Source: SG8-30 sp963710135 (GTDB lineage: Bacteria > Pseudomonadota > Gammaproteobacteria > Steroidobacterales > Steroidobacteraceae). Taken from it: a stretch of 64,000 bases of DNA. The translations under genes and the position numbers were made by a program. Of the stretch, positions 26,969-36,167 are shown piece after piece (positions within the stretch are counted from its first letter, which is position 1; every line of letters begins with the position of its first letter). A model generated the notes under the pieces. That model had not been told where the DNA came from. It did not search any database and saw only the letters and a program-made list of their open reading frames with translations. Location: positions 496,001-560,000 of the forward strand of contig CAVPYY010000006.1 in the NCBI GenBank assembly GCA_963710135.1, read 5' to 3'.

Positions 26969-29644
26969 TCAGATGATGGCCGTACGCGCGACGCGTTCCG
27001 GCTGCGAAACGCCGTAGCCCTGCGCGTAGTCGACGCCCAGACTGCGAAGTACCTCGATGATCTCCGCGTTCTCGGCCCACTCGGCGATCGTGAGCTTGCC
27101 GGTGAGATGGCCGATCTCGTTGATCGAGCGGACCATCTCGCGATCGATCGGGTCGTGCAGCAGGCCCTTCACGAAGCTGCCGTCGATCTTCAGGAAGTCG
27201 ACCGGGAAATGCTTGAGATAGCCGAATGACGACAAACCGGTACCGAAGTCGTCCAGCGCGAAGCGGCAGCCGAGTTCCTTGACCGCCTGGATGAAGCGGT
27301 TGGCCTGCGAGAAGTTGGCCACCGCGGCGGTCTCGGTGATCTCGAAACAGATCTTTCTGCCGTCGATGCCGCTGCGATGGAACTGCTCGATTACGAACGG
27401 CAGGAACTTGTCGTCGCCCAGGCTCTGACCGGACAGGTTGATCGAACACATGCCGAGCCGCTCGCGCTCGTCCGCCTCGGATACCAGCCAGCGGAAGGCG
27501 TTCTCGATGACCCAGCGGTCGATCGACGGCGTGATGCCGTAGCGCTCCGCGGCCGCGATGAACTGGTCCGGCGCGACCATCTTGCCGCTCTCGTCGCGCA
27601 TGCGCAGCAGCAGCTCGTAGTGCTCGCCCGGTTCGTCCTTCTGCAGTGGCAGGATGGCCATGCGGTACAGATCGAAACGCGAGTCTTCCAGCGCGTTGTT
27701 GATGCGCGCCGCCCACTGCATCTCGCGGCGCCGGCGCATCAGGTCGAGGTCGTTCTCCTCGAAGCTGTGCACGCGGTTGCGGCCGGCTTCCTTGGCGGCG
27801 CCGCAGGCGCTATCCGCCGCCGACAGCACCGTCGCGACGTCCTCGTTCTCGGCGGTGATCGGCACGACGCCGATGGACGAGCCGAGCCGGAAGGTCCGGT
27901 CCTCGAAGGCAAAACGGAAGTTGCGGATCGACTCGCGCAGCGTCTCGGCGGTGCGCAGCGCCTCCTCCAGCGAGCAGCTCTCCAGCAGCACGCCGAACTC
28001 GTCGCCACCCAGGCGCGCGAGGGTGTCGCGCCAGCGGACCTTGGACTTCAGCAGCGCGCCCACCTGGCCCAGCAGGGCGTCGCCCGCCGCATGTCCACAG
28101 GTGTCGTTGACGATCTTGAACTGGTCGATGTCGATGTAGCACAGCGCGTAGGACGTCTCCCGTGCCTTGGCGCTCTTCAACGCGCGCTCCAGGCGGATCT
28201 CGAACTCGCGGCGGTTGACCAGGCCGGTCAGCACGTCGTGGCTCGCGTGATAGCTGAGGCGCCGGTTCAGCTCGCGCGACTCGGACACGTCGTGGAAGAT
28301 CAGCACGCCGCCGGTCACGACGCCCTTGCCGTCCCGGATCGGCGACGAGGTGCTCTCCACGTACAACTCGTTGCCGTCGCGGCGGATCAGCAGCAGCGGC
28401 CTAAGCGACTTGATCGGGCGCATGCGCCGCATCGATACCGTCACCGGGTTCTCGAGCGGCTCGCAGGTCTCCTCGTGGAACGACTTGAAGATCTCCTCGA
28501 TGTTGCGCCCGAGACCGTCCTCCAGCCGCCAGCCGGTAAGCTCCTCGGCCACCGGGTTGAGGTACTCGACCCTGCCGTGCGCATCGGTGGATATCACGCC
28601 GTCGCCGATCGACTGCAGCGTGATCTGGGCGCGCTCCTTCTCGTGGAACAGCGCCTCCTCGTAGACCTTGCGGTCGGTGATGTCGAACTCGATGCCGATC
28701 AAGCGGCGCAGGCGGCCCTGCTCGTCCATGCGCGCCTGTGCCCGGCCGATCACCCAGCGCCACTCGCCGTCGGTGTGACGCATGCGATGCATGCTTTCGA
28801 ACATCTTCGTCTTGCCGGCGAGATGGTCACGCATCATGGCGGCCACCCTGGGCATGTCGTCGGGATGCACCAGCCGCGGCCAGTCCGGTGAGGCAATGAC
28901 GTCGTCCTGCTCGTAGCCGAGCATCGCCTTCCAGCGCGGCGAGAACCAGGTGCGGTTGCTGGCCGCGTCGTAGTCCCAGACGCCGTCATTGGCACAGGGC
29001 AGCGACAGCTCCTGCCGCTCCTGGATGTTGGCGAGGCGCTCGGACAGCGCGATCCGCTCGAGACCGGAAGCCAGGCTGGTCCCGACCAGCTTCAGCAGCA
29101 GGTGCAGATTGACGTCCCAGCCTTCGCGCGGCTCGGCGCAGCCGAAGGCCAGGATGCCGCGCACCACGCCCTGCACGCCAAAGGCGATCAACAAGAGCGA
29201 ACGGATGTCGAGTTCGGCGAGACGCCTGGCGTCCGCGTTCTGCTCGGGGCGCACCGTAGCCGTGTCGCGAAACTCCAGGATGCGCACGTGCTCGAGGCGC
29301 GACTTGATCCACGGCAGCGTATCGAGCGATTCGCCCTTCAGGATTTCCGGACGGCATTGCGCGAACATGCCGCGCGACACGGCGAGCGAATCGATCGTCT
29401 CGCCCGGGCCGTCCAGCAGCGCCAGGAACACCACGTCGGTGCCGGTGGCCTCGCGCAGGATATCGAGATTCTGGCGGATGACCGCGTCAGCGGTCGCGGC
29501 GGTGACGTTCTGGAAGTCGACCGCGACCTTGGTGCAACTGATGTCGATGCCGAGCGGAGGCCGGCTGGCCTCCGACTTCCACAGCTTCGGCGACAAGATG
29601 TCCGAGGCCGTGAACTCCGCGGGTTGGTCTTGCACCGTCGGCAC
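26969..29644 (-). CDS. GAF/PAS/GGDEF/EAL cyclic-di-GMP turnover protein
   Basis: 891-aa multidomain signalling protein without clear membrane segments. Order: GAF-like sensor (about 25-200), PAS 1 (about 210-330), PAS 2 (about 335-460), GGDEF (about 470-630) with an intact RLGGDEF (residues 546-550), and EAL (about 640-890). In the EAL domain the signature reads ELL, but other catalytic blocks are kept: INLSGQSL, FEITET, LDDFGTG, LKIDG and QGY. Both activities are therefore plausible; which dominates cannot be told. It lies convergent to nadC beyond the repeat region and may regulate motility or surface behaviour, including the pili, but there is no direct link. Confidence 0.92.
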   Translation of the reverse strand: MPTVQDQPAEFTASDILSPKLWKSEASRPPLGIDISCTKVAVDFQNVTAATADAVIRQNLDILREATGTDVVFLALLDGPGETIDSLAVSRGMFAQCRPEILKGESLDTLPWIKSRLEHVRILEFRDTATVRPEQNADARRLAELDIRSLLLIAFGVQGVVRGILAFGCAEPREGWDVNLHLLLKLVGTSLASGLERIALSERLANIQERQELSLPCANDGVWDYDAASNRTWFSPRWKAMLGYEQDDVIASPDWPRLVHPDDMPRVAAMMRDHLAGKTKMFESMHRMRHTDGEWRWVIGRAQARMDEQGRLRRLIGIEFDITDRKVYEEALFHEKERAQITLQSIGDGVISTDAHGRVEYLNPVAEELTGWRLEDGLGRNIEEIFKSFHEETCEPLENPVTVSMRRMRPIKSLRPLLLIRRDGNELYVESTSSPIRDGKGVVTGGVLIFHDVSESRELNRRLSYHASHDVLTGLVNRREFEIRLERALKSAKARETSYALCYIDIDQFKIVNDTCGHAAGDALLGQVGALLKSKVRWRDTLARLGGDEFGVLLESCSLEEALRTAETLRESIRNFRFAFEDRTFRLGSSIGVVPITAENEDVATVLSAADSACGAAKEAGRNRVHSFEENDLDLMRRRREMQWAARINNALEDSRFDLYRMAILPLQKDEPGEHYELLLRMRDESGKMVAPDQFIAAAERYGITPSIDRWVIENAFRWLVSEADERERLGMCSINLSGQSLGDDKFLPFVIEQFHRSGIDGRKICFEITETAAVANFSQANRFIQAVKELGCRFALDDFGTGLSSFGYLKHFPVDFLKIDGSFVKGLLHDPIDREMVRSINEIGHLTGKLTIAEWAENAEIIEVLRSLGVDYAQGYGVSQPERVARTAII

Positions 29645-29751
29645 CTGGCTCGGTTCCCCCTACCGTCGGTAGTGTCTCAGCCGCTCCGACCGGGCTCGCA
29701 GTAACCAGTTAACGGTTCGCGTTCAACCCGTTCAGCAGGCGGTTACGCGCG

Positions 29752-29779
29752 ATTGTGTCAGAAAGTTTGAGGAATGCAA
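29752..29779 (-). promoter_or_regulatory. candidate promoter for the GGDEF/EAL gene
   Basis: On the minus strand TTGCAT (29774-29779) and CACAAT (29752-29757) are 16 bp apart in an AT-rich patch about 110 bp upstream of the start codon. A 13-bp near-palindrome CTACCG-T-CGGTAG (29660-29672) lies between it and the gene, 15 bp before the start codon, and could be an operator or leader hairpin. Confidence 0.4.
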
Positions 29780-29870
29780 GCTAAGCCAATGATTTGACGG
29801 GAGGGTAAGGAATACACCGAACCGATCGCGGCGTCCGGAGCCGAGCCGCCCGGAGCACGGGGTGGGTCGC

Positions 29871-31619
29871 TCAACGCGAGTAGGGCTGATAGGTCAGCGC
29901 GGCTGCGGGGTCACCGCGTCGCGCACATTCCTCGTTGGCAGGCGGCCTGACCACGAACCAGTCGCGGCGATTGGCATGGCCGACCGCCGTGGCCGGCGAG
30001 CCGGTGAAGCACGCCGCCAGCACGCGGTCGTCCACGACCAACACGCGGTTTGGCGCGTCGCTCAGCCAGCGGGCGGCGTCATCGGCCTCCTGGTCATCGC
30101 GCGTGCTGCGCCGGTGCCCGAAGTTGGTGATGGGACGGGTGATGTAGATCAGGTACTGCTCGCGATAGGCCACCAGGCCCGTTTCCGCCCCCGCCGGCAC
30201 GCGGGCCTCGAAGGCTTCGACGAAGCTGCGTCCCGAGCGCGCGTCATTGATCATCGGGTTGATCCACAACCCCTGGGTCCAGATGATCAGCGCCAGCACC
30301 AGCGCCCAGGCTGCCGCGCCACGAGCGGGGCGCAGCCAGGCGAGGCCCGCGGCGCCCGCCAACGCGATCGCCCCGAGCGGCGCCACGGAGGTCACGCCGT
30401 ATTTCTCGCCAAGCTCGGCGAGCTCCTCGGGCCGAATGACGCCGACGTACAGGGCGGCGAGCCCGGACACGAGCACCAGGACCCCGGACAGCACGAACAA
30501 CGTGCGCTGCACGTTGCGCCGCGCCATGAGCTCGTGCAGCCAGGGCGCGCAGGCCAGGGCGAAGGCCGGCAGCGCCGGCAGCACGTAGACGCCACGCTTG
30601 CCGGGACTGATGCTGAAGAACGTCACCACAAGAACGATCCACAGCAGCAGCACCCAGACCCGGCCGTCGCGCGCGGCCCACGCGGCGCGCCATCGGCCCG
30701 CCAGCCACGGCAGCAGCGCGGTGCCCGGCAGCCAGAATGCTGGGATCACGGCGACGATGAAGTAGTACCAGGGCGAATGGTGGTGCCAGGCGGCGGCGTA
30801 GCGCGTCACGGTCTGCTTCAGCAGGATCTCGTCGCGATAGGCGCGAAGCGCCGGGTCGCCCGAGAGCTCGACCGCCAGGATCATCGGCACGAACCACAGC
30901 GCGATGCCGGCCAGCGCCGCGGCCGGCGCAAGCCACCAGCGCGCGCCCCCTGCTCCCGCCCAAAGCCCACTGAAACCCTGCCGCCGCAGCGCCAGGAACG
31001 GCAGCACCAGCAGCAGTGGCAGGAAGCCCGTGCCTTTGGTGATGACGCCGATCCCGGCCGCGAACCCGCCCAGGGTGTAGGCACGCCAGTCCGGTCCGGT
31101 GAACAGATGGCGGCAAATGCCATACAGCGCCGCCGTGGTGAAGAAGGTCAGCAGCATGTCGATCTGCGCGGCCCGCGCCTGCACCACGATCTGCACGGAG
31201 CAGACGAGCAGCAGACCCGCTGCAAGGCCGACCTCCCGCGACCACACGCGCCGCGCCAGGTCGTAGACCAGCAGGACCGTGCCGATGCCCGCCAGCAGCG
31301 ACGGCAGCAGGAACGCGATACGCAGGCTGTCCGTGAGCCAGTAGCCCGAGGCGATGGCCCAGAAGAACACCGGCGGCTTGTCCTGGTAGAGATCGCCTCC
31401 GACACGGGGGAACAACCATTGTCCCGTCGCCACCATGTCGCGCCCGATCAACGCGAAGCGCGGCTCGTCGGCCGGCCACGGATCGCGCAGGCCGAGCCCC
31501 ACGGCAAACAGCACCAGCCCGGCGAATACCAGCCAGAGCACATCCCGGCGCACATCGCCCGGCGCCGAGCGGCCGGGACGCAGCAGAGCGTCCCAGTAGC
31601 GCGCCGGGCCGCCCGTCAT
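29871..31619 (-). CDS. glycosyltransferase family 39 (ArnT-like) membrane protein
   Basis: 582-aa polytopic inner-membrane protein with about a dozen hydrophobic segments. The N-terminal periplasmic loop has the GT-C acidic motif GLRDPWPADEPRFA, as in ArnT/PMT enzymes that use polyprenyl-phosphate sugars, followed by DKPPVFFW. In known systems such enzymes glycosylate lipid A or proteins in the periplasm; the sugar and acceptor here are unknown. It lies 25 bp downstream of a GT2 gene of the DPM1/ArnC type, which could make the lipid-linked sugar donor. Together they look like a donor-transferase pair. Confidence 0.88.
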   Translation of the reverse strand: MTGGPARYWDALLRPGRSAPGDVRRDVLWLVFAGLVLFAVGLGLRDPWPADEPRFALIGRDMVATGQWLFPRVGGDLYQDKPPVFFWAIASGYWLTDSLRIAFLLPSLLAGIGTVLLVYDLARRVWSREVGLAAGLLLVCSVQIVVQARAAQIDMLLTFFTTAALYGICRHLFTGPDWRAYTLGGFAAGIGVITKGTGFLPLLLVLPFLALRRQGFSGLWAGAGGARWWLAPAAALAGIALWFVPMILAVELSGDPALRAYRDEILLKQTVTRYAAAWHHHSPWYYFIVAVIPAFWLPGTALLPWLAGRWRAAWAARDGRVWVLLLWIVLVVTFFSISPGKRGVYVLPALPAFALACAPWLHELMARRNVQRTLFVLSGVLVLVSGLAALYVGVIRPEELAELGEKYGVTSVAPLGAIALAGAAGLAWLRPARGAAAWALVLALIIWTQGLWINPMINDARSGRSFVEAFEARVPAGAETGLVAYREQYLIYITRPITNFGHRRSTRDDQEADDAARWLSDAPNRVLVVDDRVLAACFTGSPATAVGHANRRDWFVVRPPANEECARRGDPAAALTYQPYSR

Positions 31620-31644
31620 GGCTGCGCGACGCCGGAACGACGCT

Positions 31645-32385
31645 TCATCGCTCGGTCACGCTGAGGCCCGGCTGGTAGCGGGCCTTGAGCCACATGACGC
31701 CGAACAGGTCGACGATGCCCACCCACAGGCGGTTGTTCAGGCCGTACTTGGACGCGCCGCGGGTGCGCGGACGATGGTTGACGGGTACCGAGATGACCCG
31801 CGCGCCGTGGCGCTGATAGAGCGCCGGGAGAAACCTGTGCATATGGTTGAAGAACGGCAGCTCAAGGAACGTGGCCCGATGCATGAGCTTGATGCCGCAG
31901 CCGGTATCCGGCGTGCCGTCCCCCAACAAAGCGCCGCGGACGCCGTTGGCCACCCGCGATGACAGGCGGCGCAGCCAGGTGTCGCGACGGGTCACCCGAT
32001 TGCCCATGACGAGCTTCACCGCGGGATCCGCCGCGATCGCCGCATCGCGCGCCTGCAGCATGGCGGGAAAGTCCGCCGGATCGTTCTGGCCGTCGCCGTC
32101 GAGCGTCGCGATCCATGCACCCCGGGCGCGCTGCACCCCGCTGTGCACCGCCGCGCTCTGCCCGCTGCGCCGCGAGTGGGACAAGAGCCTCATTTCGGGT
32201 ATCTCGCCGCGGGCGGCGAGCACGGCGTCCGCGGTGCCGTCGGTACTGCCGTCGTCGACATAGATGATCTCGAACGCGGCACGTCCGCCGAGCGCAGCGG
32301 CGATCTCCCGCGCCAGCGGCAGGATGTTCTCGGCTTCATTGCAGACGGGAATGACGACCGACAGTTCGATCTCTGAGCCGGTCAC
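31645..32385 (-). CDS. glycosyltransferase family 2 (DPM1/ArnC-like)
   Basis: 246-aa GT-A fold enzyme with VVIPVCNEAENI at the N-terminus, the nucleotide-binding YVDDGSTDGT, the metal motif ATLDGDGQNDP, and the polyprenol-phosphate transferase block RPRTRGASKYGL near the C-terminus. No transmembrane pair follows, so it resembles the soluble DPM1-like subgroup. The likely reaction is sugar transfer from an NDP-sugar to polyprenyl phosphate, feeding the GT39 enzyme encoded just downstream. The start is GTG at 32385. Confidence 0.88.
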   Translation of the reverse strand: MTGSEIELSVVIPVCNEAENILPLAREIAAALGGRAAFEIIYVDDGSTDGTADAVLAARGEIPEMRLLSHSRRSGQSAAVHSGVQRARGAWIATLDGDGQNDPADFPAMLQARDAAIAADPAVKLVMGNRVTRRDTWLRRLSSRVANGVRGALLGDGTPDTGCGIKLMHRATFLELPFFNHMHRFLPALYQRHGARVISVPVNHRPRTRGASKYGLNNRLWVGIVDLFGVMWLKARYQPGLSVTER

Positions 32386-32515
32386 GAGCGCGTCTCCCAG
32401 TTCAGTCCAGCAGGCGGGGCTGAATGCCGCGCGCGGCTTGTCGACCAGTGGCGGAATTATACGTCAATCCCCAAGGCAGGTTGCGGCGGATGCGGCGGGA
32501 CCCGAGAATCCCGGC

Positions 32516-33395
32516 ATGCTCGAAACGCATCACCACCCGCGCAGCGACACCGGCCGGCTGGGACTCGCCGCCTGCGTAACCGGCACCTTCATGCTGGTGG
32601 AGGCGGTCGGTGGCTACCTGGCCGGGTCGTTGGCCCTGATCGCCGATGCCGGCCACATGTTGACCGACACGGCGGCGCTGGCGATGGCGTATGTCGCCGC
32701 CAGGCTCGCCAGTCGCCCCGCCGATCCGAAGAGGACCTACGGCTATCGCCGCCTGCAGGTGGTGGCGGCACTGTTCAACTCGCTCGCGCTGCTGGCGCTG
32801 GTCGGGTGGCTCGTCTACGAGTCGATCGAACGGCTCGCGGCACCCCGCGCTGGTCGATGCCTGGCTCATGCTCTGGATCGCGCTGACCGGCGCGGCGGTG
32901 AATCTCGGCATCGCCGCGTTGCTGCACGAGCGCCATGACCGCAACATCAACGTCGCCGCGGCCTACGCGCACGTGCTGTCCGATCTAGGGGGCTCGATCG
33001 CTGCTGCGCTGGCGGCCGCCATCATCCTCACCACGGGATGGACGGTGGCCGACCCGCTGCTGTCCCTGGTCATTGCCGCCCTGATCGCGAGACTGGCGAT
33101 CCGGCTGCTGAGACGCTCCGTGCACATCCTGCTGGAAGGCACGCCGGACGGGGTCGAGCCCGCGGCCATCGCCGAACAGATCCGCAGCCGCGTTCCGGCC
33201 GTGACCGACGTGCACCACGTGCACGCCTGGTCGCTGGGATCCGACGACGCGCTCGTGACCCTGCACGCCCGGCTGCGACCCGGCGCCGATCAGGATGAAA
33301 CGCTGGCGGCGATCAAGCAGATTCTGGCCGACCAGTTCGGCGTCCGCCATTCGACGCTACAACTGGAGCGCGGCGAGTGCGCCGACACCGGCTGA
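32516..33395 (+). CDS. cation diffusion facilitator, CzcD/ZitB type (one frameshift)
   Basis: Inner-membrane exporter for zinc or similar divalent cations using the proton gradient. The first frame gives the N-terminus with HHH and the metal site LIADAGHMLTD; homology then jumps frame near 32842-32850 and continues with ALVDAWLMLW, the second metal site HVLSDLGGS and the cytoplasmic domain HHVHAWSLG to the stop at 33395. Joined, it is about 292 aa, a normal CDF length. The frameshift is one base and nothing else is damaged, so it may be a sequencing error. Confidence 0.85.
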
Positions 33396-33396
33396 A

Positions 33397-34157
33397 TCAG
33401 CGCGACAGTTCCTGCCGGGCCTCCAGGTACAGCGAATCGAGTTCCTCACCCAGGCGCTCTTGCCAGCTCGCGAGCGAGGCCGCGTCCGTTCCGCGCGGCA
33501 CCACGAGCGGCGTACCGATGACGACCACATAGCTGGCGCCGGGCCAGGGCAGCACGAAGCGATCCCAGGTCGGGAAGCGCCAGACCCGGCTCGCCGCGTA
33601 GGCAATGGGAACGATGGGCCTGGCGGAGACCTGCGAGATCAGCACCGCGCCGGGCTTGAACTGGCGCCGCGGGCCGTGCGGCCCGTCGGGCGTGATGACG
33701 GTCGAGATGCCCTCGCGCACCAGCGCCTGATGATAGTCCCGCAGCGCTCGGGCTCCGGTGGCGCTCGACGAGCCGCGAATCGCGTGGGCACCGACCCGCT
33801 TCGCCAGCAGCGCCGGCAACTCCCCGTCCACCGACGGGCTGACCAGGAATCCGAGCTTGAAGCCCGCCGGCGCCCTGCCGAGCAGGTACCGCACCGGCAC
33901 CAGTTGGCTGCCGTGCCAGTAGACGGGAATGACCGCCCCGTAGGTTTCCACGGCGGCCGTCCAGAAGTTCCGCGCCGATGACCTTACCGGGTCCGCAGCG
34001 ACGCCCACCAGAGCCGGACGATGCCGATGGCCAGCGGCGCGGCAAGGCGATACAGGGCGCGACGCCACGGCGTCAGGCGTCGCCGCGAACGGCTCTGGCG
34101 AGAATAGAGCGACTGCTCCCCGTCCGCGCCCTCCCTATCGGCGCCCGGATCCGTCAC
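33397..34157 (-). CDS. DUF374 lysophospholipid acyltransferase-like protein (two frameshifts)
   Basis: The intact 3' frame carries the DUF374 features VIPVYWHGSQL, GSSSATGARAL and TPDGPHGPRRQFKPGAV, the pattern seen in LPLAT-family proteins. The true N-terminus appears in another frame: from a GTG at 34157 it reads through a basic stretch and a hydrophobic anchor (LAAPLAIGIVRLWW), hits TAA at 33984-33986 and rejoins after two single-base shifts (about 33985 and 33968). Joined length is about 250 aa. It lies 10 bp downstream of the phosphopantetheinyl transferase gene, so it is part of the same minus-strand unit. The acyl acceptor is unknown. Confidence 0.75.
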
Positions 34158-34167
34158 CGTGGGCCGC

Positions 34168-34830
34168 TCACGGTCCCGCGGCGAGCAACTCCGCCGCATC
34201 GACCGCGGCGACTTGCACTGACGCGGGATGACTGCTGGCGACGGCGGCCACGATGTCGTCCGCGATGAAGGGCCGGACCAGGGCATAGCGGCGACCTTCG
34301 AAGACGGCGGAGTCCACCTGCAGTGCCACCTGGCCCGCCAGTGCGGCACTGGCGCCCGCGGCCTTGATGACGGCTTCCTTCGCGACCCAGAGATCCGTCG
34401 GGGTCAACCCCGCATCCTCATAGAGCAGCTGTTCCTCTTCGCCCGTCACGAGCCGCAGGTTCTCGAGCGTCGCGGTGCCGCGCCGCTCGAGATCGAGTCC
34501 CACGGAGATGCCCGGCGGAGCCAGCGCACAGCCGATCCGGCCGGCCGCATTGGAAATACTGAAGTCCGGTCCGTCCGGCCAGGATGGCTTGCCGCCGGAT
34601 GGAAACACCAGCCGCGACCAGGGCGGCGTGCCAAGACCCCTGCCACGCGCGCAACTTCCGAGGACCGCCGGCCCCGCCAGGGCGCTCGCCCGATCGGCCT
34701 CGGCATTGCGCCGGGCAATGGCGTCCGCGCGCTCCGCAGGCAGAGCCGCCAGCCAGCGTGCCTCGACGGCGCTCTCCACCCCGGCCGGCAGCTGGGAATG
34801 ATGTAGTAGAATCTCCGGCAATTCGACCAA
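34168..34830 (-). CDS. 4'-phosphopantetheinyl transferase (Sfp superfamily)
   Basis: Transfers phosphopantetheine from CoA to a Ser of an acyl or peptidyl carrier domain. The family motifs are visible: GLDLE with D113 and E115, and WVAKEAVIK with K151 and E152. At 220 aa it fits the Sfp/EntD-like group and not the short AcpS. Its start (TTG at 34830) is only 26 bp from the divergent P450 start; a later start is possible. The carrier domain at the end of the acyl-AMP ligase gene about 3 kb away is the obvious candidate substrate, which is an inference from context. Confidence 0.88.
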   Translation of the reverse strand: MVELPEILLHHSQLPAGVESAVEARWLAALPAERADAIARRNAEADRASALAGPAVLGSCARGRGLGTPPWSRLVFPSGGKPSWPDGPDFSISNAAGRIGCALAPPGISVGLDLERRGTATLENLRLVTGEEEQLLYEDAGLTPTDLWVAKEAVIKAAGASAALAGQVALQVDSAVFEGRRYALVRPFIADDIVAAVASSHPASVQVAAVDAAELLAAGP

Positions 34831-34856
34831 GTCAGCCCTCCCCGGCCGGCCCGCTC

Positions 34857-36167
34857 ATGGATACCAGCACTTCCCACGACGCAGCGCCCCCCCGCGCCCT
34901 GCATGCCTACGACATCGGCGACAGTGCCGAGTCCCTTGATCGCATGCGCAACGACTTTGCCGCGCTGGGGGATACGTACCGAGTTTACTCGCCCGCCAGG
35001 AAATCCGAAGCATGGGTGATCCACGATCCCGAGGACCTCAAGCGCGTGCTGCTGTCCAACCACAGGAACTACACGAAGGGCCTGGGACTGGATCGGGTCA
35101 AGGTGCTGCTCGGTAATGGCCTGATGGTCAGTGAAGGCGAGTTCTGGCGCAGCCAGCGGCGCCTGATGCAGCCGCTGTTCCATCGCCGGGTCGTGCAGGG
35201 TTTCGCTGGCGTCATCGATGACGCCAACCGCAAGCTGGTAGCCCGCTGGGAAGAATGCGCGCGCCAGGACGTCGCGGTCGACGTGACCGCCGAGATGAGC
35301 GACCTGGCGCTTGGCGTCATCCTGCGCGCCCTGTTCAGCACGGACCTCGAGTGGCTGGAGCAGCGCACCGGGACGAATCCCTTTGCCATGGTCACGCAGA
35401 TGCCGGAGCGGGACTTGCGGTTCGCATTCCGCTTCCGCCAGCTGGCCCGGCACGTCGTCGAGCTGATCCAGCGCCGTGCGTCCGCAGACACGCAGCACCA
35501 TGACTATCTCGCGATGCTGATGGCCCTCCGGCAGAGCGGCTCCGGCGAACCGATGGGCCAGCGCGAACTGGTCGACGAAGTCATGACCCTGATCGTGGCC
35601 GGACACGAAACCACCGCCGCATCGCTCAACATGACCTGGTACCTGCTGTCCCGGCATCGCGACGCGGAAGAGCGGCTGCACGCCGAGCTCGACCCACTGG
35701 TCCCGGCCGGCCCTCTTTCCTACGTGGGCGCGGCGGACCTCGCCTACACGCGCCAGGTCCTGCAGGAGGCCATGCGCCTGTATCCACCGGGCTGGTTGTT
35801 GAGCCGGCGTGCCGTGCAGCATGACCACCTGGGCGGCTTCGAACTGCCGGCCGGCACCGACGTACTGCTGGCACCGTTCCTGGTGCATCGGCATCCGCGG
35901 CACTGGGACGAACCGGAAGCCTTCAGGCCGGAGCGATTTTTGCCCGAAGCCTCGGACAGCCGGCATCGGTTCGCGTACATTCCGTTTGCCGCGGGCCCGC
36001 GGCACTGCATCGGCGAGAACTTCGCCATGTACGAGATGACGGTGCACCTGGCGCACGTCGCGCGCCGGTTCCGCCTGCATTGCCTGCACGAGGGTCCCCT
36101 GGAAATGGAGGCGGGCGTCAACCTCCGCACGCGCAACAACCTGATGTACCGGCTGGAGCTGCGATGA
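34857..36167 (+). CDS. cytochrome P450
   Basis: Heme-thiolate monooxygenase of 436 aa without a membrane anchor. The I-helix motif AGHETT is near residues 248-253, ExxR (EAMR) near 304-307, and the heme loop FAAGPRHCIG has its Cys ligand near 384. Overall it resembles the CYP4/fatty-acid-hydroxylase-like bacterial P450s more than CYP101 types, but the substrate cannot be read from sequence. The stop overlaps the start of the acyl-AMP ligase gene (ATGA), so the two are translationally coupled; the substrate may be a carrier-bound or free fatty acid. No ferredoxin or reductase gene is adjacent. Confidence 0.93.
   Translation: MDTSTSHDAAPPRALHAYDIGDSAESLDRMRNDFAALGDTYRVYSPARKSEAWVIHDPEDLKRVLLSNHRNYTKGLGLDRVKVLLGNGLMVSEGEFWRSQRRLMQPLFHRRVVQGFAGVIDDANRKLVARWEECARQDVAVDVTAEMSDLALGVILRALFSTDLEWLEQRTGTNPFAMVTQMPERDLRFAFRFRQLARHVVELIQRRASADTQHHDYLAMLMALRQSGSGEPMGQRELVDEVMTLIVAGHETTAASLNMTWYLLSRHRDAEERLHAELDPLVPAGPLSYVGAADLAYTRQVLQEAMRLYPPGWLLSRRAVQHDHLGGFELPAGTDVLLAPFLVHRHPRHWDEPEAFRPERFLPEASDSRHRFAYIPFAAGPRHCIGENFAMYEMTVHLAHVARRFRLHCLHEGPLEMEAGVNLRTRNNLMYRLELR

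Noticed and set aside
26658..27716. A 352-codon open frame across the repeats and the 3' end of the GGDEF/EAL gene
   Set aside because: Antisense-frame shadow; its N-terminal half reads the EAL gene out of frame and the rest is repeat sequence.
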